A stretch of 64,000 nucleotides of DNA. Origin: Salibacteraceae bacterium. Lineage in GTDB: Bacteria; Bacteroidota; Bacteroidia; Flavobacteriales_G; Salibacteraceae. Every line of letters starts with the position of its first letter. The first letter of the stretch is position 1. Positions 8,901 to 18,300 of this stretch are shown here, piece after piece. The position numbers and the translations under genes were made by a program. The stretch lies in the NCBI GenBank assembly GCA_018401875.1, contig JAGYJZ010000003.1, positions 124,001 through 188,000 of the forward strand, written 5' to 3'. The notes beneath the pieces were generated by a model. That model was given only the letters and a program-made list of their open reading frames with translations. It was not told where the DNA came from and made no database searches.

Positions 8901-11150
8901 GTGAGTATAAAACCATCGATTACCAACGCTGTTTTTTTTGTTGTCTTTTTTGCGACAACGATACTTTTTCACGGCAACGCTTTTATGCGATGGATGAGCC
9001 AATTGATGGGTGGCAGCGAAGATGCTGTGAAAAATTTTTACACGCTTGCCTATCATATCAAGCACAGTGCGTCTTTTTGGTGGTTTGATGGAATGAATTA
9101 TCCCTTTGGTGAGCACGTGATGTTTACTGATAATCAACCTTTACTTGCAGCAATACTGAAGGCGCTAGAATATGTTTTTCCAGTTGCCGACAACTTGACT
9201 TTTTTGCTACCGCTTATTTTACTCTTGTCATTTATGGGAGGAGCTTACGCATTGTTCAAGATCATTCAATCGGCAGGTGGGTCCGATTGGTTCAGCATTT
9301 TGTCAAGCGTGGGAATTATTTTTCTCTCGCCACAATGGTTGCGCATAAAAGGGCATTACTCTTTGGCGCACGGGGTCGTTATTCCGCTCATGCTCTTCGC
9401 AGCATATAAATTTTACACCACTAAATCAAAATGGTGGTTGGTGATCATTCCGCTTCTCGCTGGATTTATTCATCCTTATTTTATGGTGATGCTTGCGTTG
9501 TTCGTTGGACTTTACTTGGTGTTATTGATGATTCATAATTTGGAGATTTTTAAAATAAAATCGTGGGTTATAGCCATCACTTTAACGCTTTTGCCACTGA
9601 TCATTTTTCAGGTATTTATGTGGGTTACTGATCCAGTGGCTGATCGGCCTGAGGCGCCTTATGGGTATTTAATTTATCGTGCCACTTTGCCTTCGGTTTT
9701 TCTTCCACTTGATTTACCGCATGGCGCTGAGTGCAACAGAATGGTGGAAGACGTTTATCCGCCATCTCTGGAAGGGAATTATTACGTTGGCCTCTTTGCC
9801 ATCATCACTGTAATGGGAGGTGTTATGGCCTGGTTTTTTTCAAGAAAAATGCGCTTTGATAGCACGGTTGCATTTGCTTTCATCGCCTTTTTGGCGTCAA
9901 TTCCAATCCTACTCCTCGGACTTGGATTTCCTTTTACCATTGAGCATTTCGATCGCTTTTTGGAGTATACGGGTCCGTTGCAACAATTCCGAGGAATAGG
10001 TCGATTTACCTTTGTGTTTTATTATGCAATGAATCTTTTTGGCGCTGTAACCATCGCTTACTATTTAAAGACGTTGGGCAAAGGTGCCATGTTCGTTGCC
10101 ATTTTAGGGTTGATGGTTTTGTACACCGAAGGGGCATACTTTTCGAGGAATATAAATCAGCATAACGAGCCAGTGGAGGTTGCGTTTTCACAGATTACTG
10201 GATTTCAGAAAGAGTTTGCTGATTTTTCGGCCATTCTCCCTTTGCCTTTTTATCACACCGGTTCTGAAAATTTTAGAACCCTTCAATTCACACCAATCCT
10301 TTCGGCATCAATGGCGCTGAGTTACAGCAGCGGACTTCCTCTACTTTCTGTTCAGATGAGCCGCACATCGCTTTCTCAATCGCTGCAAACGTTGGCACTT
10401 GTTGGTGAACGATTAAACGCCTCAACCATTGTAGAGCAGCATAAAAACGAACATTGGCTCTTGATGGTCGATCCCAAAGCCGAGCTTCCCAGCCACCAAA
10501 AACAACTTGTATTAGCTGCTCGCTTTTTGCGCGCCCATGATGGGTTTCAGCTTTATGATATCGAGGCAAAAACGCTGAACGAATTGGTGGAGGTAAACAA
10601 GGCACGGGTAAAAGAAGCGTTGGGTTCAAGTTTGAACCTGTTGGGTTCCGATTCGTTGCGGTTGTCACACCATGTTTTCTACGCGAGTTTTGACCATGAA
10701 CAAACCACAAACATTGAGGCTTTTGACGGAGCAGGAGCAAAGCAGTTTGACCGTAAAGAGTGGTTTTCGATACTTCCAATTGGCATAGTTTTCGACAGTA
10801 TTCAATCGTATGAATTGAGTTTTTGGGTCTATGCTGCCGACCAACATGCGGTGAATACGCAACTCTGGTTTTGGGAGCGCGCAGCCGGTCAAGAACTTAG
10901 TTTTCGAGCCACAGAAATTGGAGATCATGTAACTGCCATTTTAGGCAATTGGGCCTTAGTGCGATATTCATTTACATCACAATCCAAACAAAGTGAATTT
11001 GAAGTTCTTTTACACCGCGATGGAGCTTCAATGAATGTATTGATCGATGAAGTTTTATTGAGACCGAGCCATTTAACGGTGCACAAACCCGGCAGACTAA
11101 ATATCAACAACAGCTATTTCCAACCTAATGCGCCTTCTGTTGTTAATTAA
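8901..11150 (+). CDS. Large polytopic membrane protein, glycosyltransferase-C-like
   Basis: The 749-residue protein starts at a GTG. Residues about 5-450 contain roughly ten to twelve hydrophobic segments with a large first periplasmic loop carrying DAVKNFYTLAYHIKHS, an arrangement like GT-C mannosyl- or arabinosyltransferase-type proteins. A loop near residues 270-300 reads HGAECNRMVEDVYPPSLEGNYYVGL. The last 280 residues are soluble; residues about 590-730 look like a beta-sandwich carbohydrate-binding-type module (YELSFWVYAADQ and VLIDEVLLRP). I do not recognise a named family. It is first in a run with hemH (15 bases later), pabB, tilS and a PH-like gene. The GTG start could be wrong, but no better ATG precedes the first membrane segment. 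Confidence 0.72.
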   Translation: MSIKPSITNAVFFVVFFATTILFHGNAFMRWMSQLMGGSEDAVKNFYTLAYHIKHSASFWWFDGMNYPFGEHVMFTDNQPLLAAILKALEYVFPVADNLTFLLPLILLLSFMGGAYALFKIIQSAGGSDWFSILSSVGIIFLSPQWLRIKGHYSLAHGVVIPLMLFAAYKFYTTKSKWWLVIIPLLAGFIHPYFMVMLALFVGLYLVLLMIHNLEIFKIKSWVIAITLTLLPLIIFQVFMWVTDPVADRPEAPYGYLIYRATLPSVFLPLDLPHGAECNRMVEDVYPPSLEGNYYVGLFAIITVMGGVMAWFFSRKMRFDSTVAFAFIAFLASIPILLLGLGFPFTIEHFDRFLEYTGPLQQFRGIGRFTFVFYYAMNLFGAVTIAYYLKTLGKGAMFVAILGLMVLYTEGAYFSRNINQHNEPVEVAFSQITGFQKEFADFSAILPLPFYHTGSENFRTLQFTPILSASMALSYSSGLPLLSVQMSRTSLSQSLQTLALVGERLNASTIVEQHKNEHWLLMVDPKAELPSHQKQLVLAARFLRAHDGFQLYDIEAKTLNELVEVNKARVKEALGSSLNLLGSDSLRLSHHVFYASFDHEQTTNIEAFDGAGAKQFDRKEWFSILPIGIVFDSIQSYELSFWVYAADQHAVNTQLWFWERAAGQELSFRATEIGDHVTAILGNWALVRYSFTSQSKQSEFEVLLHRDGASMNVLIDEVLLRPSHLTVHKPGRLNINNSYFQPNAPSVVN

Positions 11151-11165
11151 ACAGACTTTTACAGC

Positions 11166-12173
11166 ATGAGCAAAACAACCGTATTACTTGTAAATTTAGG
11201 CACGCCAGACAGCCCAAGCGTATCTGATGTGCGCAGTTACCTCTCTCAATTTCTCAACGACCCGCGCGTGATTGACATTCCTTGGTTGCTGCGAAAGATA
11301 TTGGTCAACTTGATTATCGTTCCTTTTAGAGCGCCAAAAAGCGCCAAGATCTACAAGGAATTATGGACCGAACAAGGATCGCCCATCATTTTTCATGGTG
11401 AAAGCGTAAAACATTTGCTTCAAGAAAATCTAGGAGGTGATTATGTGGTAGAGTTGGCGATGCGCTACAAAAATCCGAGTGTGCCATCGGTGCTCGAAAA
11501 AATCAGAAGAACCAATCCTGGTAAAATCATTATCCTTCCATTATTTCCGCATTATGCATCCGCCAGCACAGGGTCAGCATTGCAAGAAGTGATGGATGTG
11601 ATTAGAAAATGGTGGGTGATTCCCGAGCTTTCTTTCATCAGCCAATATTGGGATCATGAAGGTTATATCAAAGCCTTTATTGCGCGTGGCAAACAATACA
11701 ATTGGCAAGATTATGACCACGTGTTGTTTTCATACCACGGCTTGCCCGAGCGCCAAGTAGACAAAGTATATGACGAAGGACTGTGCAATGAAAAACACTG
11801 TGAAACGGAAATCACAGAAGAAAATAAATACTGCTATAAGGCCACGTGTTTTGCAACAACGCGCCTGATAACAGCGGCATTAGGTATTCCTGAAGATCGC
11901 TATACCGTTTGTTTTCAATCGCGGTTAGACAAGAATTGGTTGGAGCCTTTCAGCGATAAAGTAGTGGAAGAACAAGCGAAAAAAGGAGCCAAGAAATTAT
12001 TGGTATTCTCACCTGCGTTTGTTGCTGACTGCCTTGAAACAACCATTGAAATTGGCGAAGAATACCAAGAAATTTTTGAAGAACACGGTGGAGAAAAAGT
12101 GCAGTTGGTAGAAAGTCTCAACGATCATCCATTTTGGATAGAAGCACTGTCTGACCTTGTAAAAACGCATTAA
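11166..12173 (+). CDS. hemH: Ferrochelatase
   Basis: This enzyme inserts ferrous iron into protoporphyrin IX, the last step of protoheme synthesis. At 335 residues it is full length. The N terminus has VLLVNLGTPDSP, followed by DPRVIDIP. Metal-site and porphyrin-site signatures include FSYHGLPERQV with the conserved His, CYKATCFATTRLI, CFQSRLDKNWLEPFSD, and VFSPAFVADCLETTIEIGEEY with the conserved Glu. The gene is followed after three bases by pabB, implying co-transcription and probably translational coupling. Confidence 0.97.
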   Translation: MSKTTVLLVNLGTPDSPSVSDVRSYLSQFLNDPRVIDIPWLLRKILVNLIIVPFRAPKSAKIYKELWTEQGSPIIFHGESVKHLLQENLGGDYVVELAMRYKNPSVPSVLEKIRRTNPGKIIILPLFPHYASASTGSALQEVMDVIRKWWVIPELSFISQYWDHEGYIKAFIARGKQYNWQDYDHVLFSYHGLPERQVDKVYDEGLCNEKHCETEITEENKYCYKATCFATTRLITAALGIPEDRYTVCFQSRLDKNWLEPFSDKVVEEQAKKGAKKLLVFSPAFVADCLETTIEIGEEYQEIFEEHGGEKVQLVESLNDHPFWIEALSDLVKTH

Positions 12174-12176
12174 TGC

Positions 12177-13502
12177 ATGCGCCAACGCCTGTCATTTCAC
12201 GTTGAAGATACCTTTGCTGACAAGCTTTGCTTATGGCTCGAAAGTCAAGACTTGGCCATGTGTTTTCGGGGAAATGGATGGCAACTCAAAGGCGAATTAT
12301 TGGCAGGGTTTGGCGTTCATCAGCGCTTTGAAGGCGAGCACATCGATAAGCTCAGCGACTTTCACCAAAGTGTCAATGATATTGTCTTTTGCCATTTTAA
12401 CTACGATGTAAAAAATCAATTGGAGTACCTGAGCTCTGACAATGCAGACCGTATCGACTTTCCCTTATTTAGCTTGTTTGTTCCAAAAATTGTGCTTGAG
12501 TTGAAGGAAGAAAACGTTGAATTTTCGTTTTATTCCGAAGAAACGACCGTTCAATATGTCGAGCAGTGCTTTCAATCGATTGTCAATTATAATTTGACTT
12601 ACAGTCCTTTTGGTAATTCTCGGGCAAATCAACGCATAAGCAAATCTCAATACAACATGGATTTGGCGGTGTTAAAAACCCACCTTCAACGCGGTGATGT
12701 TTATCAAGCCAACTGCTGTCAAGAGTTTTATTGGAAGGAAATAAAAGTGTCAACTGCGCGACTTTTTAACGAAGGATTTGCGGCCATGAAAAATCCCTTT
12801 TCCGTTTACTACAAAAACGGATACCACGCAGTAGCGAGTTTCAGTCCCGAACGATTTTTAAACTTCGCCAATCGCACCATCACCTCGCAGCCCATGAAAG
12901 GCACTGCACCACGCTCAAACGACCCAATTGTTGATCAAGCAAATAAAGAAGCTCTGCGCAATTCTGAAAAAGAAAGGCGCGAAAATGTGATGATTGTTGA
13001 CTTAGTGCGCAATGATTTGTCGCACTATGCCACAAAAGCTTCGGTGAAAGTGCCTGAGTTGTATCGCATCGACAGCTATGCTCGAGTTCACCAGATGTAT
13101 TCTACGGTTACGGCCGAACTAAAACCGGAAGCCACGATTCTTGATGCGCTTTTAAAAGCCTTTCCGATGGGCAGCATGACGGGCGCGCCAAAGGTTCGTG
13201 CGATGCAAATTTTAGAAGAACTTGAGCACAGTAAACGTGGTGTCTATAGCGGAACCATTGGTTTTATTTCGCCCGATGGAATTGCTGACTTCAATGTGGT
13301 CATTCGAAGTTTGGTTTACAATGCCGATCAACACTACCTATCGTGCCATGTAGGTGGCGGAATCACTGATTTATCGTTGCCTGAAGCCGAATACGAAGAA
13401 TGCATGGTGAAGGTGTCTCCGCTGATCGAATTGGTTGAAAAGCACTTTTCTCAATCCCCATCTACAATTCTACCTTTGAAGGATGAAAAAACAGCTTCTT
13501 GA
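12177..13502 (+). CDS. pabB: Aminodeoxychorismate synthase component I (PabB-type)
   Basis: This chorismate-binding enzyme forms 4-amino-4-deoxychorismate for folate, with ammonia from a separate glutaminase. The 441-residue protein carries the chorismate-binding domain in its C-terminal two thirds: PMKGTAPR, ENVMIVDLVRNDLS, GSMTGAPKVRAMQILEELE, GVYSGTIGFISPDG and VGGGITDLS. The PMKGT lysine favours PabB over anthranilate synthase TrpE, and no trp genes are nearby. The N-terminal third is weakly conserved. It overlaps tilS by 20 bases at its 3' end. Confidence 0.92.
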   Translation: MRQRLSFHVEDTFADKLCLWLESQDLAMCFRGNGWQLKGELLAGFGVHQRFEGEHIDKLSDFHQSVNDIVFCHFNYDVKNQLEYLSSDNADRIDFPLFSLFVPKIVLELKEENVEFSFYSEETTVQYVEQCFQSIVNYNLTYSPFGNSRANQRISKSQYNMDLAVLKTHLQRGDVYQANCCQEFYWKEIKVSTARLFNEGFAAMKNPFSVYYKNGYHAVASFSPERFLNFANRTITSQPMKGTAPRSNDPIVDQANKEALRNSEKERRENVMIVDLVRNDLSHYATKASVKVPELYRIDSYARVHQMYSTVTAELKPEATILDALLKAFPMGSMTGAPKVRAMQILEELEHSKRGVYSGTIGFISPDGIADFNVVIRSLVYNADQHYLSCHVGGGITDLSLPEAEYEECMVKVSPLIELVEKHFSQSPSTILPLKDEKTAS

Positions 13503-14787
13503 TTTCTGCCTGCTCCACGACCTGATTTCAAACGATGATAAGGTGCTTGTGGCGGTGAGCGGAGGACGAGACAGCGTGGTTTTGCTTCATTTGCTGCACA
13601 GTGCAGGTGTCACCGTTGGTATTGCGCACATGAACTATAAGTTGCGCGGAGAAGATTCTGACTTGGACGCGCGCACGGTTGAAGAATTTGGAAAAGTTTT
13701 GGGTGCGGAAGTACATTCAACAGTGGTTGATTGGAACTTAACGCCAGACCTCAACATTCAAGAAGCAGCGCGTGAAAAGCGTTACGCATTTTTTACTTCA
13801 CTGTGCCGAAAGCACGGATACACAAAAGTGGCAACAGCGCACCACGCTGAAGACAATACGGAGAGTTTTTTCATCAACCTTTTGCGCGGCACTGGAATCT
13901 ATGGTTTGCAGGGAATACCGGTTACGCGCGACACTATTATTCGCCCGCTGCTTTGGGCGAGTCGCGATGAAATTACGAATTACGCACAAGCACATCACTT
14001 ACCCTACCGCGATGATGCCTCCAATGAAACTGACGCTTATTTACGCAATCGCGTCCGTCACCATTTAATTCCGCTGCTCAATTCACTTGATCCACAAGCA
14101 GACAAAAAATTGGCCGCTAGCTTTCAAAACTTAAAAGAAGATGCAGCAGCTGTTTCGGCCATGGCTGAGCAATTGCGAAATGCCATTGGAAGCAATTTTT
14201 CCATCGATTTAAATGCTTTGCCAGAGCAATCGAAATCCACATGGCTTTACCATGCACTGCGATCGTTTGGTTTTAACCGCAGCCAATGCGATGATTTACT
14301 TCTATCAAAAGAAGGGGGCAAGAAAATCGAATCTGAGAAGTATGATGCCGTTATTCGGAAGCATGCTGTGGATGTGTTGCTGAAAGATGGCGCTCAACAC
14401 AATTCTCTTTCCATTTCACGTGCAGGTGAATTCAATAATGGAAACGTTTTCATTCACGTTCAGCATAAATTATACGATGGTGTGATGCATTTGGGCAGTG
14501 AGCATCAGGCAAGCCTCGACTTTAATGCCATTTCTTTTCCGTTGATGCTTCGCATTGTAGACGATAAAGATTCATTTCAACCCTTGGGTTTAGATTATCA
14601 CGTAAACGCTAGAAAATTTTTAAAAGAAAAAGGCGTTGGACCTGCTCAAATGAAAGAAATGTACGTCTTAAAAACTTCTGAAGGGCGCATTTGTTGGATA
14701 CCTGAGGTGCAAATTGCAGAATGGTGTAAAATTGATGCTGTCACTTCGCAAATTCTTTCCTTATCTTTCGGACGCTATGGCAACTAA
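13483..14787 (+). CDS. tilS: tRNA(Ile)-lysidine synthetase
   Basis: TilS attaches lysine to C34 of the AUA-reading tRNA-Ile, an essential decoding step. The 434-residue protein has the PP-loop signature VAVSGGRDSVVLLHLL near residues 23-38, the HMNYKLRG and TAHHAEDNTESFFINLLRGTG signatures, and the RPLLWASRDEI motif. The C-terminal TilS domain (PLGLDYHVNARKFLKEKGV) is present. It starts inside pabB, 20 bases before that gene's stop, so the two are tightly coupled. Confidence 0.96.
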   Translation: MKKQLLDFCLLHDLISNDDKVLVAVSGGRDSVVLLHLLHSAGVTVGIAHMNYKLRGEDSDLDARTVEEFGKVLGAEVHSTVVDWNLTPDLNIQEAAREKRYAFFTSLCRKHGYTKVATAHHAEDNTESFFINLLRGTGIYGLQGIPVTRDTIIRPLLWASRDEITNYAQAHHLPYRDDASNETDAYLRNRVRHHLIPLLNSLDPQADKKLAASFQNLKEDAAAVSAMAEQLRNAIGSNFSIDLNALPEQSKSTWLYHALRSFGFNRSQCDDLLLSKEGGKKIESEKYDAVIRKHAVDVLLKDGAQHNSLSISRAGEFNNGNVFIHVQHKLYDGVMHLGSEHQASLDFNAISFPLMLRIVDDKDSFQPLGLDYHVNARKFLKEKGVGPAQMKEMYVLKTSEGRICWIPEVQIAEWCKIDAVTSQILSLSFGRYGN

Positions 14788-15265
14788 ATACGATTACAGC
14801 GAAAAACAATACCTCGGTTACAACCGATTTGGCATTATTCGAAGAACGGTCATTGCTTTGTTTTGCTTGGTGTTTTACTACGCCTCCGAGGCGGGCGACA
14901 AAATGAAAGAAACCTTTCTGCTCTTGGCCATCGTCATTTTAGTGTTGTCTGTCGCATCCCTTTTGATCCAGCATTTAGAAACTCGATTAGATGGCTCGAA
15001 GCTCACTTTAATCGGCCCGATGACGTTCAAAAAGGTTGAATTGGATATGGAGGGAATCAAATATGTAGAAGTAAAACCTTATTCGCGTTTCTTGCTCAAC
15101 CGGCCGATGTTTAATCTTCATAAGAACAACAGTCAACGTTTTTTCACGCACGGTCATTGGTGCGTTGAGTTTGAAACCAAAGACGGACAAGTAGTCACGC
15201 TTGGAACACAAAGGCCAAACGGTTTGAAGGAGATTCTATCGAAGTTTGTGGTGGAGAGGGTGTGA
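14777..15265 (+). CDS. Two-helix membrane protein with PH-like domain
   Basis: The 163-residue protein starts at the ATG at 14777, inside the end of tilS (11-base overlap). An earlier in-frame codon at 14714 would embed 21 residues in tilS and is less likely. Two membrane helices lie near residues 22-37 and 44-63 (TVIALFCLVFYYAS and TFLLLAIVILVLSVASLLI). A C-terminal beta-rich domain follows, similar to bacterial PH-like domains, ending FETKDGQVVTLGTQRP and then a helix. The function is unknown. Its position suggests it is the last gene of the 8901-15265 transcription unit. Confidence 0.7.
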   Translation: MATKYDYSEKQYLGYNRFGIIRRTVIALFCLVFYYASEAGDKMKETFLLLAIVILVLSVASLLIQHLETRLDGSKLTLIGPMTFKKVELDMEGIKYVEVKPYSRFLLNRPMFNLHKNNSQRFFTHGHWCVEFETKDGQVVTLGTQRPNGLKEILSKFVVERV

Positions 15266-15351
15266 TAATCTGATAATTAAACACTTAACGATAGGTCAAT
15301 CCAAATAAAATAACCCATATTTGTTTTTAGTCAATCCTAGAAATCAAAAAG

Positions 15352-18300
15352 ATGTGTTACAACCTATTGAAAAGCTTAGTAATTGCCTTCTTTTCCCTAA
15401 TCTTTTTACAACTCCATTCATGTAAAAACAAAGTTGACATTAACTCCATCACCGTTGACCCGGGTTTTAGCTCTTATATAAGTGCTTTCACCTCAGGCGT
15501 GGTGAGTAATAGGAGCACGGTAAAAGTAGTGCTGCTTGAGCCCATTGCCGAGGCAAATCCCGGTGAGTTGGTTGATGAAGATTTGTTTGATTTTAGTCCG
15601 TCTCTCGAAGGCCAGTCCTATTGGCTTGACGAGCAAACCATCGAATTTAGACCAAATACAAGATTGCCTTCAGGCGAGACTTTTGTGGTGGAATTTGCCT
15701 TAAAGAAATTGATGGCTGTGCCAGAATCCTTTGAAACGCTCAAGTTCGGTTTTGTGGTCATAAGTCAAAGCTTGTTTGTGAATTTTGAGGGGCTGCGAAC
15801 CATCGATAAAAAAGATTTCTCAAAGCAAGAACTGTTTGGCAGTGTGCGCACATCCGATGTGGCCGACCCATCTGAGATAGAACAATGCCTAAAAGCCGAA
15901 CAAGATGGCGAATCCCTGGAATTGGTTTGGGAACACGATGGCAACGGAAAATCGCATCGATACACCGTGTTGAATGTGAGCCGTGGAGAAGAGGAAAGCT
16001 TTGTTGAGTTAAGTTGGAATGGCGAAGCTATTGGAGCTGAGGTGGAAGATGAACTTGAGGTGAGAATTCCGCCAATTGGCGAGTTCACGTTGATACAAGC
16101 CTCAACGCAGCGCAGTCCAAGTTTGCACTTTTCGTTGCAGTTTTCAGATCCAGTGTTAACCACCCAAGATTTAACCGGACTGATTTATTTGCAGAGTGGC
16201 AAAAAACTCCGCTTGTCAGTAAAGGACAATGAAGTCAAAGCCTATCCAGTTGATAAGCTGAACAGCGAAGAAACAGTGGTCATTGAGCAATCAGTGAAGA
16301 ATGCGTTGGGAGGAATGTTGCAGGAGCAATACAGACGTGTGGTTCAATTCAACCTTGAAAAGCCAGCGGTAGAGCTGTTGGGTTCGGGTGTAATTATGCC
16401 ATCAAACGGTGGCTTGAATTTTCCATTCAAGGCCATTAATCTGAAGGCCGTGAACATGCGCGTGGTGCGTATTTTCGAAAACAACATCAATCAATTTTTC
16501 CAAGAAAATCAATTTGACAACTACAGCGAACTCAAGCGCGTAGGCCGTATTGTATATGACAAGGAAGTCGATTTGGTGAGTGCCGAACCCATTGATTATG
16601 GTGTGTGGAATAACTTCTCGGTAGACCTAGGTGCGATTATCAAACCGGAGCCTGGCGCTATTTATCGAGTGATGATTTCATTTGAGCGCTTCCAGTCATT
16701 GTATCCGTGTTCTGACGAATACGGTGAGGCAAAACCACTCAAAAGAACCGAAGCCAACTGGGACGATAACGACTATTACAGCTGGAATAGGTTTTATGAA
16801 GCCGACTATAGTTGGGACGAAAAAGACGACCCGTGCACTGATTCCTATTATGTGTATTACGAACGGCAAATTGGGTCGAATGTGCTTGCTAGCAACATTG
16901 GTCTGATCGCAAAAGAAGCGGCTAACGATCAGTATGATGTAATTGCAACAGACCTCAGAACCACAGATCCTTTGGGAGGTGTAGAAATAGAAGCCTATAA
17001 CTTCCAAAACCAGAAAATTGGGGAGAGCTCTACAAACAGCGATGGGTTGGCGCGATTCAAAACCGAAGGCAAACCTTACTTGCTCATTGCAAAAAACGGT
17101 CAAGAGCGAGGTTATTTGCGCGTTGACAATTGTTCGGCACTTTCGGTTAGTTTGTATGAAGTGGGCGGATTGAAGGCCGAAAATGGATTGAAAGGTTTTA
17201 TGTATGGCGAACGCGGTGTATGGCGTCCGGGCGATACTATTTATTTAAGTTTAATGCTTGAGGATAAGCAAAAATCGTTGCCGAAAAATCATCCTGTTGT
17301 AATCGAATTCTTTGATCCACTCGGCAAGCTTTACGATAAAAGAGTAACCACCAAAGGTGTGAATGGACTTTATGCGTTCAAATTAAAAACGGAGCAAAAG
17401 GACCCGACTGGAATGTGGAGTGTAGTGGCTCAAGTTGGGAACTCTGAATTCCGCAAATCCTTGAAAATTGAGACCATCAAACCCAATAGAATCAACATTG
17501 ATATTGATGCTGGTGGTGATGTGCTCACAGCCTTTGGTCCAGTAAAGGTGTCCCTCACAGCCAATTGGCTCTATGGCGCAGTCGGGTCAAATCTGAAAGT
17601 GGCTTCTGAACTCGACCTAGACAATATGAAAACTGAATTTAAAGGATTTGACGGCTATCAGTTTGACGATCGCTCGCGCAGTTTTGAATTTGATGAAACC
17701 ATCTTAGCAGAAACTAAAACAGATGCCAATGGAAAGGCATCTATGATTTTTGATTTGACAAAACCGAGCAATGCTCCGGGCATGCTCAAGCTAAAACTTG
17801 CTACTAAAGTATTTGAGCAAGGGGGTGATTTTAGTCAAGACTTTATGAACTTAAAATATTCGCCATACGAAAGTTATGTAGGGGTGAAAATGAGTGCCGG
17901 AACCAACTGGCTTACAGCATTGAATTCAGAAAAACCACAAGTCATTAGCATTGCAGCGGTTGACGCCAATGGAAATCCAATCACGCGCGAAGTAGATATT
18001 GAGCTCTATGAAATGAATTGGAACTGGTGGTATGAGAGCGATGAATCTGAGATTACGAGGTACATTAACCGTTCTTCAAACAATCTTAGAAAAACCGATC
18101 AAGCCAACATTAGTAATGGAAAACTAACCTATAATCTAGAGTTTCCTGAACCGGATTGGGGCAAATATGCGGTGCGAATTGTGGATCGGGTTTCAGGTCA
18201 CAGCACCATGCAAACTTTCTATGTGCGCTACAGCGGGTGGCGAAATCGTGATTCTGGTGCTGGCGATGCTGCGTCAATGTTGACCATTGAAGGCGACAAA

